The notes beneath the pieces were generated by a model that saw nothing but the letters and a program-made list of their open reading frames with translations, searched no databases and was not told the DNA's origin. From positions 1 to 64,000 of the forward strand of contig JAJNAZ010000012.1 of assembly GCA_021155855.1 (NCBI GenBank): 64,000 nucleotides of DNA, given 5' to 3'. Of the stretch, positions 9,556-20,005 are shown piece after piece (position 1 is the first letter of the stretch; the number at the start of each line of letters is the position of its first letter). The translations under genes and the position numbers were made by a program. Origin of the DNA: Solirubrobacterales bacterium (GTDB taxonomy: Bacteria > Actinomycetota > Thermoleophilia > Solirubrobacterales > 70-9).

Positions 9556-10980
9556 CTAAAGCTTTGCCGCCGGGGTGGGCACATCTGTGAGCGCCTGCTC
9601 ACCGAGCGCGCCGCCGAGGGGCAGGCGGACGCTGAACCTGGCGCCGCCCGCGGGCGAGCGCCCGGCCTCGACCGAGCCCCCGTGCGCGATCGCCACCGCC
9701 TTGACGATCGCCAGCCCGAGCCCGGTTCCGGTCTCGACGGTGAGGTCGGCCGGGCCGCCGCCGCGCACGAAGCGCGCGAAGAGCTGATCGCCGACCTCTT
9801 CCCGAATCCCCGGGCCGTCGTCGGTGACCTCGAGCAGCGCCTCGTCATCACGGCGAACGACCGCGACCGCGACCTCGGTGCCGGGCGGGGTATGGCGGAC
9901 CCCGTTCTCGACCAGGTTGACGGCGAGCCGGTGGAGGTCGTCGGGGTTTCCGTCGACGGGCACCGGCCCGTCTGACTCGACCAGCAGCCGGTGGTCGGGG
10001 GCGACCGGGCGTACCTCGGCCACCGCCGTGGTGGCGATCTCGACCAGATCGCACTCGCGGCGAGGCCCGGCTCGACCCGCGTCGGCGTGGGCGAGCAGCA
10101 GCAGGTCAGATACCAGCCGGCGCATTCGCCGCGAGGAGCCGAGCGCCCCGGCGACGATCTCCTCGTCCTCGGGGTTGGCGCCGCGGGCCGCGAGGCCGGC
10201 CTCGAGCAGCTCGAGGTTCGCGAGGATGCTGGTCAGCGGGGTGCGCAGCTCATGCGAGGCGTCGGCGACGAAGTCGCGCTGCGCCTGGACCATCTGCTCG
10301 GTCTCCGAGCGGGCGGCGTCGAGCTCGCGAAGCATCTCGTCGAGCGTGCGTGCGAGCTCGGCGACCTCGTCGTCGGTCTCGGTCTCGGGCAGGCGCAGCG
10401 AGGGATCGCGGGTGGCGGCAATCTCACGCGCGGCGGCGGTAAGCGAGGAGATCGGGCGCATCGCCCGCCCGGCGACCGCGAGCCCGGCCAGAAGCGCCAG
10501 CAACGTGCCGCCCAAGACCCCGGCGCCGAGCAGGATCCAGAGCCGCTCGATCGTCGCGTCGAGGTCGTCGTGGGTCTCGGCGTACTGGACGTAGTAGGGC
10601 ACGCCGCCGAGCTCTGGGGTGAGCACCTCCTGGGCCGCGACCTCGTACTCGCCGATCTGGGTCACGTCCGGCTTCGGGGAGCCGAACGACGGCTCGGTGG
10701 GTGTTCCCTGAAGGGGGCTGCCGGCGGCGTCGACTACCCGGACCAGGCCGTCGCCCGACATCACCGTGTCGCGGAAGAAGTTGCGCGGGTCGCCGAGCCG
10801 GCCCTCGATCGCGAGCTGGTTGGCCGTGCTCTGCAGCTCGTCGCGAAAATCGCTCTTCAGCCGGTCGGTTGCCAGGCGGCCGACCAGAAGCGCGAAGCAG
10901 ACCAGGATCAGGAGCGTCAACCCGGCAGAGACGCCGGCGATTCGCCAGCGAACGGGCCAGTGGCGAAACAGCGATCTCAA
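9556..10980 (-). CDS. Membrane sensor histidine kinase (HAMP-HisKA-HATPase)
   Basis: This 474-residue kinase has an N-terminal TM helix (ISAGLTLLILVCFALLVG-like region), an extracytoplasmic sensor segment of about 110 residues and a second TM helix near 150-175. A HAMP linker follows, then the phospho-acceptor His243 in DASHELRTPLTSI. The ATP-binding domain has the N box (LAVNLVENGVRHT), DDGPGI and GTGLGLAI. Its start overlaps the response-regulator stop by 4 nt, so the two form a cotranscribed two-component pair. The architecture resembles MprB/TcrY-type actinobacterial kinases. The stimulus cannot be inferred. Confidence 0.95.
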   Translation of the reverse strand: MRSLFRHWPVRWRIAGVSAGLTLLILVCFALLVGRLATDRLKSDFRDELQSTANQLAIEGRLGDPRNFFRDTVMSGDGLVRVVDAAGSPLQGTPTEPSFGSPKPDVTQIGEYEVAAQEVLTPELGGVPYYVQYAETHDDLDATIERLWILLGAGVLGGTLLALLAGLAVAGRAMRPISSLTAAAREIAATRDPSLRLPETETDDEVAELARTLDEMLRELDAARSETEQMVQAQRDFVADASHELRTPLTSILANLELLEAGLAARGANPEDEEIVAGALGSSRRMRRLVSDLLLLAHADAGRAGPRRECDLVEIATTAVAEVRPVAPDHRLLVESDGPVPVDGNPDDLHRLAVNLVENGVRHTPPGTEVAVAVVRRDDEALLEVTDDGPGIREEVGDQLFARFVRGGGPADLTVETGTGLGLAIVKAVAIAHGGSVEAGRSPAGGARFSVRLPLGGALGEQALTDVPTPAAKL

Positions 10981-11696
10981 GAGGTGGCGCGGAGGACGTA
11001 GCCGGCGCCCCGCTTGGTGTGCAGGAGACGGTCCTCGTTGCCCTCCTCCAGCTTGCGCCGCAGGTTCGAGATGAAGACGTCGATCGTATTCGTCAGCGCC
11101 ATCGGGTCATAGCCCCAGACCTCCTCGAGCAGGCGCTCGCGGGATATCACCAGGCGCTCATTGCGCATCAGGTACTCGAGCAGCTCGAACTCGCGGTTGG
11201 TGAGCTCGATCTGCCGCTCGCCGCGGGTCACCTCGTGCGTGTCGGGGTTGAGCCGGAGGTCGCCGACCACGAGGGCGGCGCTGCCGCGCGGCGGTCGGCG
11301 GCGCATCAGCGCGCGCATCCGCGCCAGCAGCTCCTGGCGCTCGAACGGCTTCACCAAATAATCGTCGGCTCCGGCGTCGAGGCCCTCGACCCGGTCGTCG
11401 AGCTCCGAGCGCGCGGTGAGGATCAGGATCGGGACGTCGGAGTCGGCGCGCAGCCGCCGGCAGACCTCTACCCCGTCGAGCCCGGGGAGACCGAGGTCGA
11501 GGATGACCAAATCGGGGACGAACTCCTCCGCCGCATGCAGCGCCTCGACGCCGTGCACCGAGGAGCGGACCTCGTGTCCCTCCTGGCGCAGCGTCCGGCG
11601 AAGGACGTCGGCGATCGACTCGTCGTCCTCGATCACGAGCACCCGGCCCGCGGTTGGCGAATCGTTGGCGAGCATCGCTTCAAGGGTAGAGCGCAA
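10977..11696 (-). CDS. OmpR/PhoB-family response regulator
   Basis: The protein has a receiver domain (VLVIEDDESI acidic pocket, phospho-acceptor Asp in VILDLGLPG, switch Thr/Ser in ILTARSE, Lys in DDYLVKPF). A winged-helix trans-activator domain follows (LTNREFELLEYLM, TIDVFISNLRRKLE, RGAGYVLR). The annotated ATG gives 239 residues, but an internal ATG eight codons in (MLANDSPTAG) is equally plausible. It is the first gene of the pair with the downstream kinase. The 92-bp gap to the divergent ftsK is the likely promoter region for both directions. Confidence 0.95.
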   Translation of the reverse strand: MRSTLEAMLANDSPTAGRVLVIEDDESIADVLRRTLRQEGHEVRSSVHGVEALHAAEEFVPDLVILDLGLPGLDGVEVCRRLRADSDVPILILTARSELDDRVEGLDAGADDYLVKPFERQELLARMRALMRRRPPRGSAALVVGDLRLNPDTHEVTRGERQIELTNREFELLEYLMRNERLVISRERLLEEVWGYDPMALTNTIDVFISNLRRKLEEGNEDRLLHTKRGAGYVLRATS

Positions 11697-11788
11697 TCGT
11701 CGCTTACGCCGGGATATTTAGCGCTCGTTTATGCCCTTGGCGAGCCGGCGCAGGGGTCGATGCACGGGCGTCGAACCCAGTCGCAAGC

Positions 11789-14257
<2,469 letters not shown>

Positions 14258-14276
14258 CACGCGACAATACGGCCGG

Positions 14277-15062
14277 ATGGCTGGCCAACTCCCGGGCAAG
14301 ATGCGGATCGGCGAGGTGCTGCAGGACGCGCGGCGCCGTGCCGGACTCGAGATGCGCACGGTCGAGGAGCGGACGAAGATCCGGATCAAGTACCTGCGCG
14401 CGCTCGAGGGCGAGGACTGGGACGCCCTCCCCAGCCCCGCCTACGCGAAGGGGTTCCTGCGCACCTACGCGCAGCTTCTCGGGCTCGACGGGGAGGCGCT
14501 CGTGGACGAGTTCCGCCGCCAGGTCGAGCCCGATCGCGGCGACTCGGCCTACCCGCTCGGCGACCAGGTGCTCGAGGCGCGGCGGCGCCGTGGTGAGCGC
14601 GCCTCCGGCTCGCGCCTCTGGCTCGTGCTGGGCGTGGTCGTGCTCGCGGTGGTGGGAGCGCTGCTGGTGATCGGGCTCACGGGCGACGACGAGCGCGCCG
14701 ACCGCCAGCGCCGGCAGGGCTCCGACGAGCGCCGCGGCCAGCAGGACGGCCGCAAGCCCGACCGCCCGCGGGGCACGGTCAGCCTCGCGCTGACCGTCGT
14801 CGAGCCGGTCGAAGTCTGTCTGCTGGGGGGCGGGGGAGAGGCGCTGATCGACGGCCAGGTGCTCGCCGTGGGGACCGAGGAGGCCTACGAGCGCCGCCGG
14901 TTCGAGCTTCGCTTCCCGAAGGGTTTCGACAACGAGCAGTTCAGGCTCGAGATCGCGGGCAAGCGGCGGCGTCTGCCCAAGGCGCAGGGCCCCGCGGCCT
15001 ACGAGATCATCGCCCCGCAGCGGGTCAAGACCGCTCCCCCGCCGGGGGAGGAGTGTCCGTGA
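14277..15062 (+). CDS. RodZ-like membrane-anchored helix-turn-helix protein
   Basis: The protein has 261 residues. Residues 8-75 form an Xre/HTH_25 domain (IGEVLQDARRRAGL, RTKIRIKYLRALE, YAKGFLRTYAQLLG). A basic linker precedes one TM helix near 115-135 (LVLGVVVLAVVGALLVIGL), and an external beta-rich domain of the DUF4115/RodZ C-terminal type follows (EVCLLGGGGEALIDGQVL). RodZ links MreB filaments to the cell-elongation machinery; in MreB-free Actinomycetota such proteins have less clear roles. It lies 19 nt downstream of ftsK and 55 nt before cinA. Family assignment is good; function is inferred. Confidence 0.85.
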   Translation: MAGQLPGKMRIGEVLQDARRRAGLEMRTVEERTKIRIKYLRALEGEDWDALPSPAYAKGFLRTYAQLLGLDGEALVDEFRRQVEPDRGDSAYPLGDQVLEARRRRGERASGSRLWLVLGVVVLAVVGALLVIGLTGDDERADRQRRQGSDERRGQQDGRKPDRPRGTVSLALTVVEPVEVCLLGGGGEALIDGQVLAVGTEEAYERRRFELRFPKGFDNEQFRLEIAGKRRRLPKAQGPAAYEIIAPQRVKTAPPPGEECP

Positions 15063-15117
15063 GCGCGGGGCGACGCGCGCGCAGCGGCGAGTCGATCCGA
15101 GGCGCGGGCAGCTGTCC

Positions 15118-16398
15118 GTGAGCGTGCGCGCGGGCATTCTCGTCACAGGCACCGAGGTGATCACCGCGCGGATCACCGATCGCAATGGTCCCTGGATCTC
15201 GCAGCGGCTGGGCGAGCTCGGGATCGAGGTCGCCCACATCCTCACCGTCGCCGACCGGCCCGAGGACCTCGAGGCGGGACTTGCGTTCATGGCCGGCGAG
15301 GGCTGTGAGCTGATCGTCACCAGTGGCGGACTGGGGCCGACGGCCGATGACCTCACCGCCGAGATCGTCGCGCGTTTCGCCGGCGTCGGGATGTCGCTCG
15401 ACGAGGACATGGAGCGCAAGATCGCTCGGATCCTCGCCGCCTTCGCCCGCCGGCTGCGCTTCGACCCCGAGGCGCTGCGGGTCGCGAATCGCAAGCAGGC
15501 CATGGTTCCCGACGGAGCCGAGACCATCGACCCGGCGGGGACCGCGCCGGGGCTGGTGCTCGCGATCGACGGTGGACCGACGGTGATCGTGCTCCCGGGC
15601 CCGCCGCGCGAGCTGCACGCGATGTGGGAGCCGGCCCTGGCGACCACCGGCGCTCAGGCCGTGCTCGAGCGCGCCGAGGCCTACCTGGGTCAGACGGTGC
15701 GGCTGTTCGGGATCCCGGAGTCGGAGATCGCGAAGACGTTGCGCGAGATCGAGGCCGACGTCGAGCTCGCGCAGCTCGAGATCACCACGTGCCTGCGCCG
15801 CGGGGAGCTGGAGGTCGACATCCGCCACCGCCCCGGCGCGGAGCAGGCGCGCGAGGCGCTCGTCGCCGGGATCGTCGAGCGCCATGGGCGGTTCGTGTTC
15901 AGCACCGATGGGACGACGATCGACGAGCAGGTGGGCGAGCTGCTGCGCGACCGGCGACGGATCGCGCTGGCCGAGTCGTGCACCGCCGGCCAGCTCGCTG
16001 CCCGCCTCGCCGAGCCGCCGGGGGCGTCGAGCTACCTCGCCGGGGGCATCGTCGCCTACTCCAACGAGGCCAAGGTCGAGCTGCTCAGGGTGCCGCCGGC
16101 GCTGATCGAGGAGCACGGGGCGGTCTCACCCGAGGTGGCCGCGGCGATGGCCGACGGGGCGATCGCCCGCTTCGGCGCCGACCTCGGGGTTGGCATCACC
16201 GGGATCGCCGGCCCCGACGGCGGGACGGAGGAGAAGCCGGTCGGCTACGTCTGCGTCTGCGTCAAGGTGGGCGACGGTCCGATGATCGCCCGCGATCCGG
16301 TGATCCCCGGAGAGCGGGTAGAGATCAAGGACCGCTCCTGCACATTGGCCCTGCACCTGCTGCGGCGGCTGCTACGCGGCGAGGAGTTCCCGCTTTGA
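15118..16398 (+). CDS. cinA: CinA: competence/damage-inducible protein, nicotinamide-nucleotide amidase family
   Basis: The 426-residue protein has an N-terminal MoCF-type domain (GILVTGTEVITARITDRNG, SGGLGPTADDLT, LPGPPRELHAM) and a C-terminal PncC-like domain (LAESCTAGQLAARLAEPPG, GIVAYSNEAK, GITGIAGPDGG). The fusion is the full-length CinA form. The C-terminal part deamidates NMN in pyridine-nucleotide recycling, while the N-terminal domain has ADP-ribose pyrophosphatase activity in some members. cinA-thpR-recA is a conserved association linked to competence and recombination. GTG 15118 is preferred because it gives the canonical N-terminus. An identical 12-bp context occurs 59 bp upstream. 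Confidence 0.95.
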   Translation: MSVRAGILVTGTEVITARITDRNGPWISQRLGELGIEVAHILTVADRPEDLEAGLAFMAGEGCELIVTSGGLGPTADDLTAEIVARFAGVGMSLDEDMERKIARILAAFARRLRFDPEALRVANRKQAMVPDGAETIDPAGTAPGLVLAIDGGPTVIVLPGPPRELHAMWEPALATTGAQAVLERAEAYLGQTVRLFGIPESEIAKTLREIEADVELAQLEITTCLRRGELEVDIRHRPGAEQAREALVAGIVERHGRFVFSTDGTTIDEQVGELLRDRRRIALAESCTAGQLAARLAEPPGASSYLAGGIVAYSNEAKVELLRVPPALIEEHGAVSPEVAAAMADGAIARFGADLGVGITGIAGPDGGTEEKPVGYVCVCVKVGDGPMIARDPVIPGERVEIKDRSCTLALHLLRRLLRGEEFPL

Positions 16399-16411
16399 GC
16401 CAGCGCGCGCG

Positions 16412-16807
16412 CTAGGTGTGGGGAAACGAGTGGTGCTCGTGCGCGACGACCCAACGTCCACCCTCCTTTCGCAGCCCGAGCGTGAGCCGGAGGCGGTTGG
16501 CGGGTTGCCCTGCGAGCTCCTGCGGCATTCCGCAACGCAGCAGAGCGTGGGCGTAGGCGGCGCCGTCGCCGGCGGTGATCTCCAGGGACACGATCTCGAA
16601 CACGGCGCCCTTTGCCTGCCACGCGAAGAACGGGGGCCACGTCTCGCGGTAGGCGTCGATGCCGCGAACGCCCTCGTAGGGCGGCGGGACATCGAACATG
16701 ACGATGTCGTCGGCGTGATCGGCGAGCACACCGGGCATGTCGCCGCGGTGTACCGCCTCGGCCCAGCGCTCGATCAGCGTACGGATCTGTCGCTCGTCGT
16801 CGGGCAT
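16412..16807 (-). CDS. SnoaL/NTF2-like domain protein
   Basis: The 131-residue single-domain protein has the alpha+beta NTF2 fold pattern: an N-terminal helix pair (IRTLIERWAEAVHRGD), the loop DDIVMFDVPPPYEG, a YRETW helix and strands ending in WVVAHEHHS. Such stand-alone domains (SnoaL_3 / ketosteroid-isomerase-like) bind small hydrophobic ligands or serve as isomerases or stress proteins. The function here is unknown. It is convergent with cinA (13 nt apart), and its start overlaps the 3' end of the upstream membrane-protein gene on the same strand. Confidence 0.85.
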   Translation of the reverse strand: MPDDERQIRTLIERWAEAVHRGDMPGVLADHADDIVMFDVPPPYEGVRGIDAYRETWPPFFAWQAKGAVFEIVSLEITAGDGAAYAHALLRCGMPQELAGQPANRLRLTLGLRKEGGRWVVAHEHHSFPHT

Positions 16808-17244
16808 GGCTGACTAGATAGACCGAGGAAGAGGCCGGGATTCATCGCTTCCGACGACGGGCATTTCGCTCTCGCGTGCTCACCGCGGGAGCGTGCCACG
16901 AGCAGGACAAGCCCGACGGCCGTCAGGACTCCAAGCGTGGGCACCGCCCGCCGGGCAGCTCGGGGTGGGAGCACGAGCTCGAACAGGGGGACGGTGTCGC
17001 CGATCCGTTCGCCGACCGCTCCCAACGGGCAGTCGCCGCGGTTCGCCGCGACGACCACGCCCTCCCCGATCAGGGCCGCTATCGCCGGGCGCAACAGCGG
17101 CCCGCGGCGACCGCTGAGCGCGCACCACCACACGTATCCGATTGCGGCCAGGAAGACGATCGCGACGACGGTGTGGCCCGCGCGCCAGACAACCACCGCC
17201 GGTGACAGGCCCGAGTTTGGCCGGGCGGCAGAGACGCTCCGCAT
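16774..17244 (-). CDS. Small integral membrane protein of unknown function
   Basis: From ATG 17244 the product is 156 residues. It has one to two hydrophobic N-terminal segments (VVAIVFLAAIGYVWWCAL, AIAALIGEGVVVAA), a conserved-looking loop with the motif NRGDCPLGAVGERIGD, and a last helix (VPTLGVLTAVGLVLLVA). The Cys-Pro-Leu loop followed by Arg and Asp resembles small actinobacterial membrane proteins of the DUF2784 kind, but I cannot name the family with certainty. The longer frame from 17334 adds an unlikely basic N-terminus. It overlaps the SnoaL-like gene start by 34 nt. Confidence 0.65.
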   Translation of the reverse strand: MRSVSAARPNSGLSPAVVVWRAGHTVVAIVFLAAIGYVWWCALSGRRGPLLRPAIAALIGEGVVVAANRGDCPLGAVGERIGDTVPLFELVLPPRAARRAVPTLGVLTAVGLVLLVARSRGEHARAKCPSSEAMNPGLFLGLSSQPCPTTSDRSVR

Positions 17245-17440
17245 GTCCCCACCGTACGTGGCACGACCGCTGACCACAAACAACCGCCGGCTCGACCGTG
17301 GGCCCCGATAGGTTCGCGACCGTGCTCGGCCCACCTCGACCGCGTGCAGCGCCGGTCGTTGGCGCTCTTGTGACGGTATCGCCGCAGCTCCTCGACCTCG
17401 ACGCGTCTTTCGCGCCGCCCGGCCGCGTAGCGTGGCTCCG

Positions 17441-18073
17441 ATGGCGAAGGAGAGGCTGAAGAGCCCGCGGGCGCGGCTGTTCGTCGCCCTCGACCTGCCG
17501 GATGCGGTTCGCGACGGGCTCGCGGAATGGCAGGCGCGGGCGCTCTCGGACCCGGCCCTGCGGCCGATGCGGCGCGAGGCGCTGCACGTGACCCTCTGCT
17601 TTCTCTCCTATCACCCGGAGAAGCTGATCCCGCGAGTCGCCGAGGTGTTCGCCTCGATCCCGGCGCGGCCGGTCGAGCTGCGCTTCGAATCGGAGCCATC
17701 GCCGCGGCCGAAGGGGCGACCGCGGCTGTACGCGCTCGACGCGCACAGCGAGGGCGCCGTCGCCCTGCAGGCGGAGCTCTCCGAGGCGCTCGAGGCCGAG
17801 CGCTTCTACAAGCAGGAGACGCGCGCCTTCTGGCCCCACGTGACGGTGGCCAGGGTGCGCACCGAACGCCAGCCGCCGGGAGCCGGCGAGCGCCGCGGCA
17901 GGGGGCGCCCGAAGCGGGTCGCCGGACCGCCCGCGGCGCTTCCGGACTCGCTCACCGAGCCGTTCGGGGCCGTCCGGATGGCTCTCTACCGTTCCAATCT
18001 CAAGCCCCAGGGGGCCGAGTACGTGTCCCTGGCGGGCGTCGATTTGCCGTCCCCTAGGGACCAGAAGAGGTGA
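17441..18073 (+). CDS. thpR: RNA 2',3'-cyclic phosphodiesterase
   Basis: This two-histidine (2H) phosphoesterase has 210 residues. The two catalytic HxT motifs are LHVTLCFL (His49-Thr51) and WPHVTVARV near residue 140, and the N-terminus RLFVALDLP is typical of ThpR/LigT. The enzyme hydrolyses 2',3'-cyclic phosphate ends to 2'-phosphomonoesters and can ligate tRNA half-molecules in vitro. A basic insert follows the second motif. ATG 17441 is chosen over GTG 17432; a TAGCGT box ends 7 nt before it. It is 10 nt upstream of recA, so the two are probably cotranscribed. Confidence 0.93.
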   Translation: MAKERLKSPRARLFVALDLPDAVRDGLAEWQARALSDPALRPMRREALHVTLCFLSYHPEKLIPRVAEVFASIPARPVELRFESEPSPRPKGRPRLYALDAHSEGAVALQAELSEALEAERFYKQETRAFWPHVTVARVRTERQPPGAGERRGRGRPKRVAGPPAALPDSLTEPFGAVRMALYRSNLKPQGAEYVSLAGVDLPSPRDQKR

Positions 18074-18083
18074 TGAGAAGCAG

Positions 18084-19214
18084 ATGACAGATGCAAAGAA
18101 GGCGGATCTGAAGGCGGCCGACAAGGAGGCGCGGGCCAAGGACGCGGCGCTGCAGGCCGCGGTGAAGCAGATCGAGAAGGACTTCGGCCAGGGGTCGGTG
18201 ATGAAGCTCGGCGACAAGAGCGCGGTCGAGGTCGACGCGATCCCGACCGGGGCGCTGGCGCTCGATCTGGCGCTCGGCGTCGGCGGTGTGCCCCGGGGGC
18301 GGATCGTCGAGATCTTCGGCCCGGAGTCGTCGGGAAAGACGACGCTCGTCTACCACATCATCGCCGAGGCCCAGACGCGGGGCGGGGTCTGCGCCTTCGT
18401 CGACGCCGAGCATGCGATCGACCCGATCTACGCGAAGCGGATCGGCGTCAACACCGACGAGCTGCTGGTCTCCCAGCCCGACTACGGTGAGCAGGCGCTC
18501 GAGATCGTCGACGTGCTGGTGCGCTCGGGCGCCGTCGACGTGGTCGCCGTCGACTCGGTCGCGGCGCTGACGCCGCGGGTCGAGCTCGAGGGCCAGATGG
18601 GGGAGACTCAGGTCGGGCTCCAGGCACGGCTGATGTCACAGGCGCTGCGCAAGCTAGCCGGCAACCTCAACCGGTCGAGGACCGTCTGCCTGTTCACGAA
18701 CCAGATCCGGGAGAAGATCGGGGTCATGTTCGGGTCCAACGAAACTCAGCCCGGCGGCAGGGCGCTGAAGTTCTACTCCTCACAGCGACTGGACCTGCGC
18801 CGGATCGAGACGCTCAAGGAGGGCACCGAGGCGGTCGGCAACCGGGTCCGGGTGAAGGTGGTCAAGAACAAGGTCGCGGCGCCGTTTCGCCAGGCCGAGT
18901 TCGACGTCGAGTACGGCACCGGGGTCTCCCACGAGGGCGGCCTGCTCGATCTCGCGATCGAGAACGACCTGATCCAGAAGTCGGGCTCGTTCTTCTCCTA
19001 CGGGGAGCTGCGGCTCGGTCAGGGACGCAACAACACCAAGCAGTACCTGGCCGAGAATCCGGAGCTGGCACAGGAGATCGAGGCGAAGCTGTTCGCCGAG
19101 CTCGGCATCGAGCGGACACCGGCGCCACCGCGCGCGGTGCCGGAGGAGGCGTCCGCCGAGCCGGTGGCCGAGGTGGCGGACGCCGCGCCGGAGTCCGAGC
19201 GCAAGGCCGCCTGA
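18084..19214 (+). CDS. recA: Recombinase A
   Basis: The 376-residue protein carries Walker [10 protein letters not shown] (79-87), the MAW region, [15 protein letters not shown] and the L2 loop with [14 protein letters not shown] ([19 protein letters not shown] region). The acidic/Ala-rich C-terminal tail is typical. RecA forms ATP-dependent filaments on ssDNA for homologous recombination and SOS co-protease activity. A good Shine-Dalgarno (GAGGTGAT) lies 10 nt before the ATG. I found no clear LexA box in the thpR-recA spacer. No intein is present. Confidence 0.99.
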   Translation: MTDAKKADLKAADKEARAKDAALQAAVKQIEKDFGQGSVMKLGDKSAVEVDAIPTGALALDLALGVGGVPRGRIVEIFGPESSGKTTLVYHIIAEAQTRGGVCAFVDAEHAIDPIYAKRIGVNTDELLVSQPDYGEQALEIVDVLVRSGAVDVVAVDSVAALTPRVELEGQMGETQVGLQARLMSQALRKLAGNLNRSRTVCLFTNQIREKIGVMFGSNETQPGGRALKFYSSQRLDLRRIETLKEGTEAVGNRVRVKVVKNKVAAPFRQAEFDVEYGTGVSHEGGLLDLAIENDLIQKSGSFFSYGELRLGQGRNNTKQYLAENPELAQEIEAKLFAELGIERTPAPPRAVPEEASAEPVAEVADAAPESERKAA

Positions 19215-19236
19215 GCGCGCCCGGTCATCCTCCGCC

Positions 19237-19728
19237 GTGTTCGCCTCGGAGCCCGAGCCCCAGCCCGGGTGCGAGCGCTCCCGCGAGGCCTTCGAACGGG
19301 CGGTCGAAGCGCTCTCGCGCAAGGAGCGCGGCGCTGCCGAGCTCGGAGCCTGGCTGGCGGAGCGCGGCTTCGCCCCGGCGGAGATCGTGGTCGCGATCGG
19401 CCGCCTGGTCGAGGCCGGGGCGCTCGACGACGAGCGGTTCGCGAAGCGGTTCGCCGAGGACAAGCGCGAGCTCCGAGGCTGGGGGCCGAAGCGAATCCGC
19501 GAGGCGCTCGCCGGACGGGGCATAGACGGCGAGCTGATCGACGCCGCGCTCGCCGGTGAACGGCGAGATTCACAGCTCGAACGGGCGATCGAGCTGCTCG
19601 AACGTCGCGCCGAGGCGCCCGCCGATGAAGCGTCGCGCGCTCGCGCGCTCGCCTTCCTCGCCCGCCGCGGCTACGACTCGGAGCTCGCCCATGACGCCGT
19701 GCGACTTGCAGAACGTCGAGCGGCTTGA
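19237..19728 (+). CDS. recX: Regulatory protein RecX
   Basis: The 163-residue alpha-helical protein is built from three-helix RecX repeats (RAVEALSRKERGAAELGAWL, IGRLVEAGALDDERFAKRFA, LRGWGPKRIREAL). RecX binds within the RecA filament and inhibits or modulates its extension and ATPase. It follows recA by 22 nt with a GTG start, the usual arrangement. The repeats match the family in order and length, which makes the call secure despite low sequence complexity. Confidence 0.93.
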   Translation: MFASEPEPQPGCERSREAFERAVEALSRKERGAAELGAWLAERGFAPAEIVVAIGRLVEAGALDDERFAKRFAEDKRELRGWGPKRIREALAGRGIDGELIDAALAGERRDSQLERAIELLERRAEAPADEASRARALAFLARRGYDSELAHDAVRLAERRAA

Positions 19729-19859
19729 CCGCCGGCCCATCGCGGCTCTACGATCAGGGCTGCGGCCGACGGCCGCCCGAAGACGCGATTGGCAAGCTGA
19801 AACAAGATTTTTTCGTCGTGAGCACCGAGCAGGAGGACCACCTCACCCGGCATTGCTGA
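19725..19859 (+). CDS. Possible 44-residue small protein overlapping the recX stop
   Basis: A short frame opens at TTG 19725 (TTGA overlap with the recX stop) and ends at TGA 19857. It encodes 44 residues including GCGRRPPEDAIGKLKQDFF and VVSTEQEDHLTRHC. Codons around 19790-19820 are unusually A/T-rich for this genome (AAGCTGAAACAAGATTTTTT). No family is recognised. The same frame continues after the TGA to a hydrophobic stretch (FAAQVAVILMIAG) before TAG at about 19969, and the meaning of that is unclear. It could be a real small protein, a gene relic or a structured RNA. Confidence 0.25.
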   Translation: MTAGPSRLYDQGCGRRPPEDAIGKLKQDFFVVSTEQEDHLTRHC

Positions 19860-20005
19860 GCCGGTGACAGCCCGCGCGCGCGGACGTCCGCGCGCCTGGA
19901 TCCAGCCAGCCATACGCACTTCGCGGCCCAGGTCGCGGTGATCCTGATGATCGCCGGATAGCGGAACCGCGACACCGGCCCGCGGGTGGCCGGGGAGAGG
20001 AAGCG
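19729..20005 (+). other. recX-rny intergenic region with 20-bp palindrome and T6 tract
   Basis: This 277-bp spacer is the longest gap within the recA cluster. It contains the candidate small frame described at 19725, a T6 tract (19808-19813) with no strong preceding hairpin, and a perfect 20-bp palindrome at 19876-19895 (GCGCGCGGAC and its complement). It ends with a purine-rich ribosome-binding site (GGGGAGAGGAAG) just before the RNase Y ATG. The palindrome has no U-run, so it is not a standard terminator. Confidence 0.6.

Noticed and set aside
19800-19815. Intrinsic terminator after recX based on the T6 tract
   Set aside because: No stable hairpin immediately precedes the T-run, and it falls inside a coding-like small frame.
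19857-19970. Selenocysteine or readthrough of the TGA joining the small frame to a hydrophobic stretch
   Set aside because: No SECIS-like stem directly follows the TGA, and the downstream residues (AGDSPRARTSARLDPASH) are not protein-like until the last 13. Kept only as an observation.
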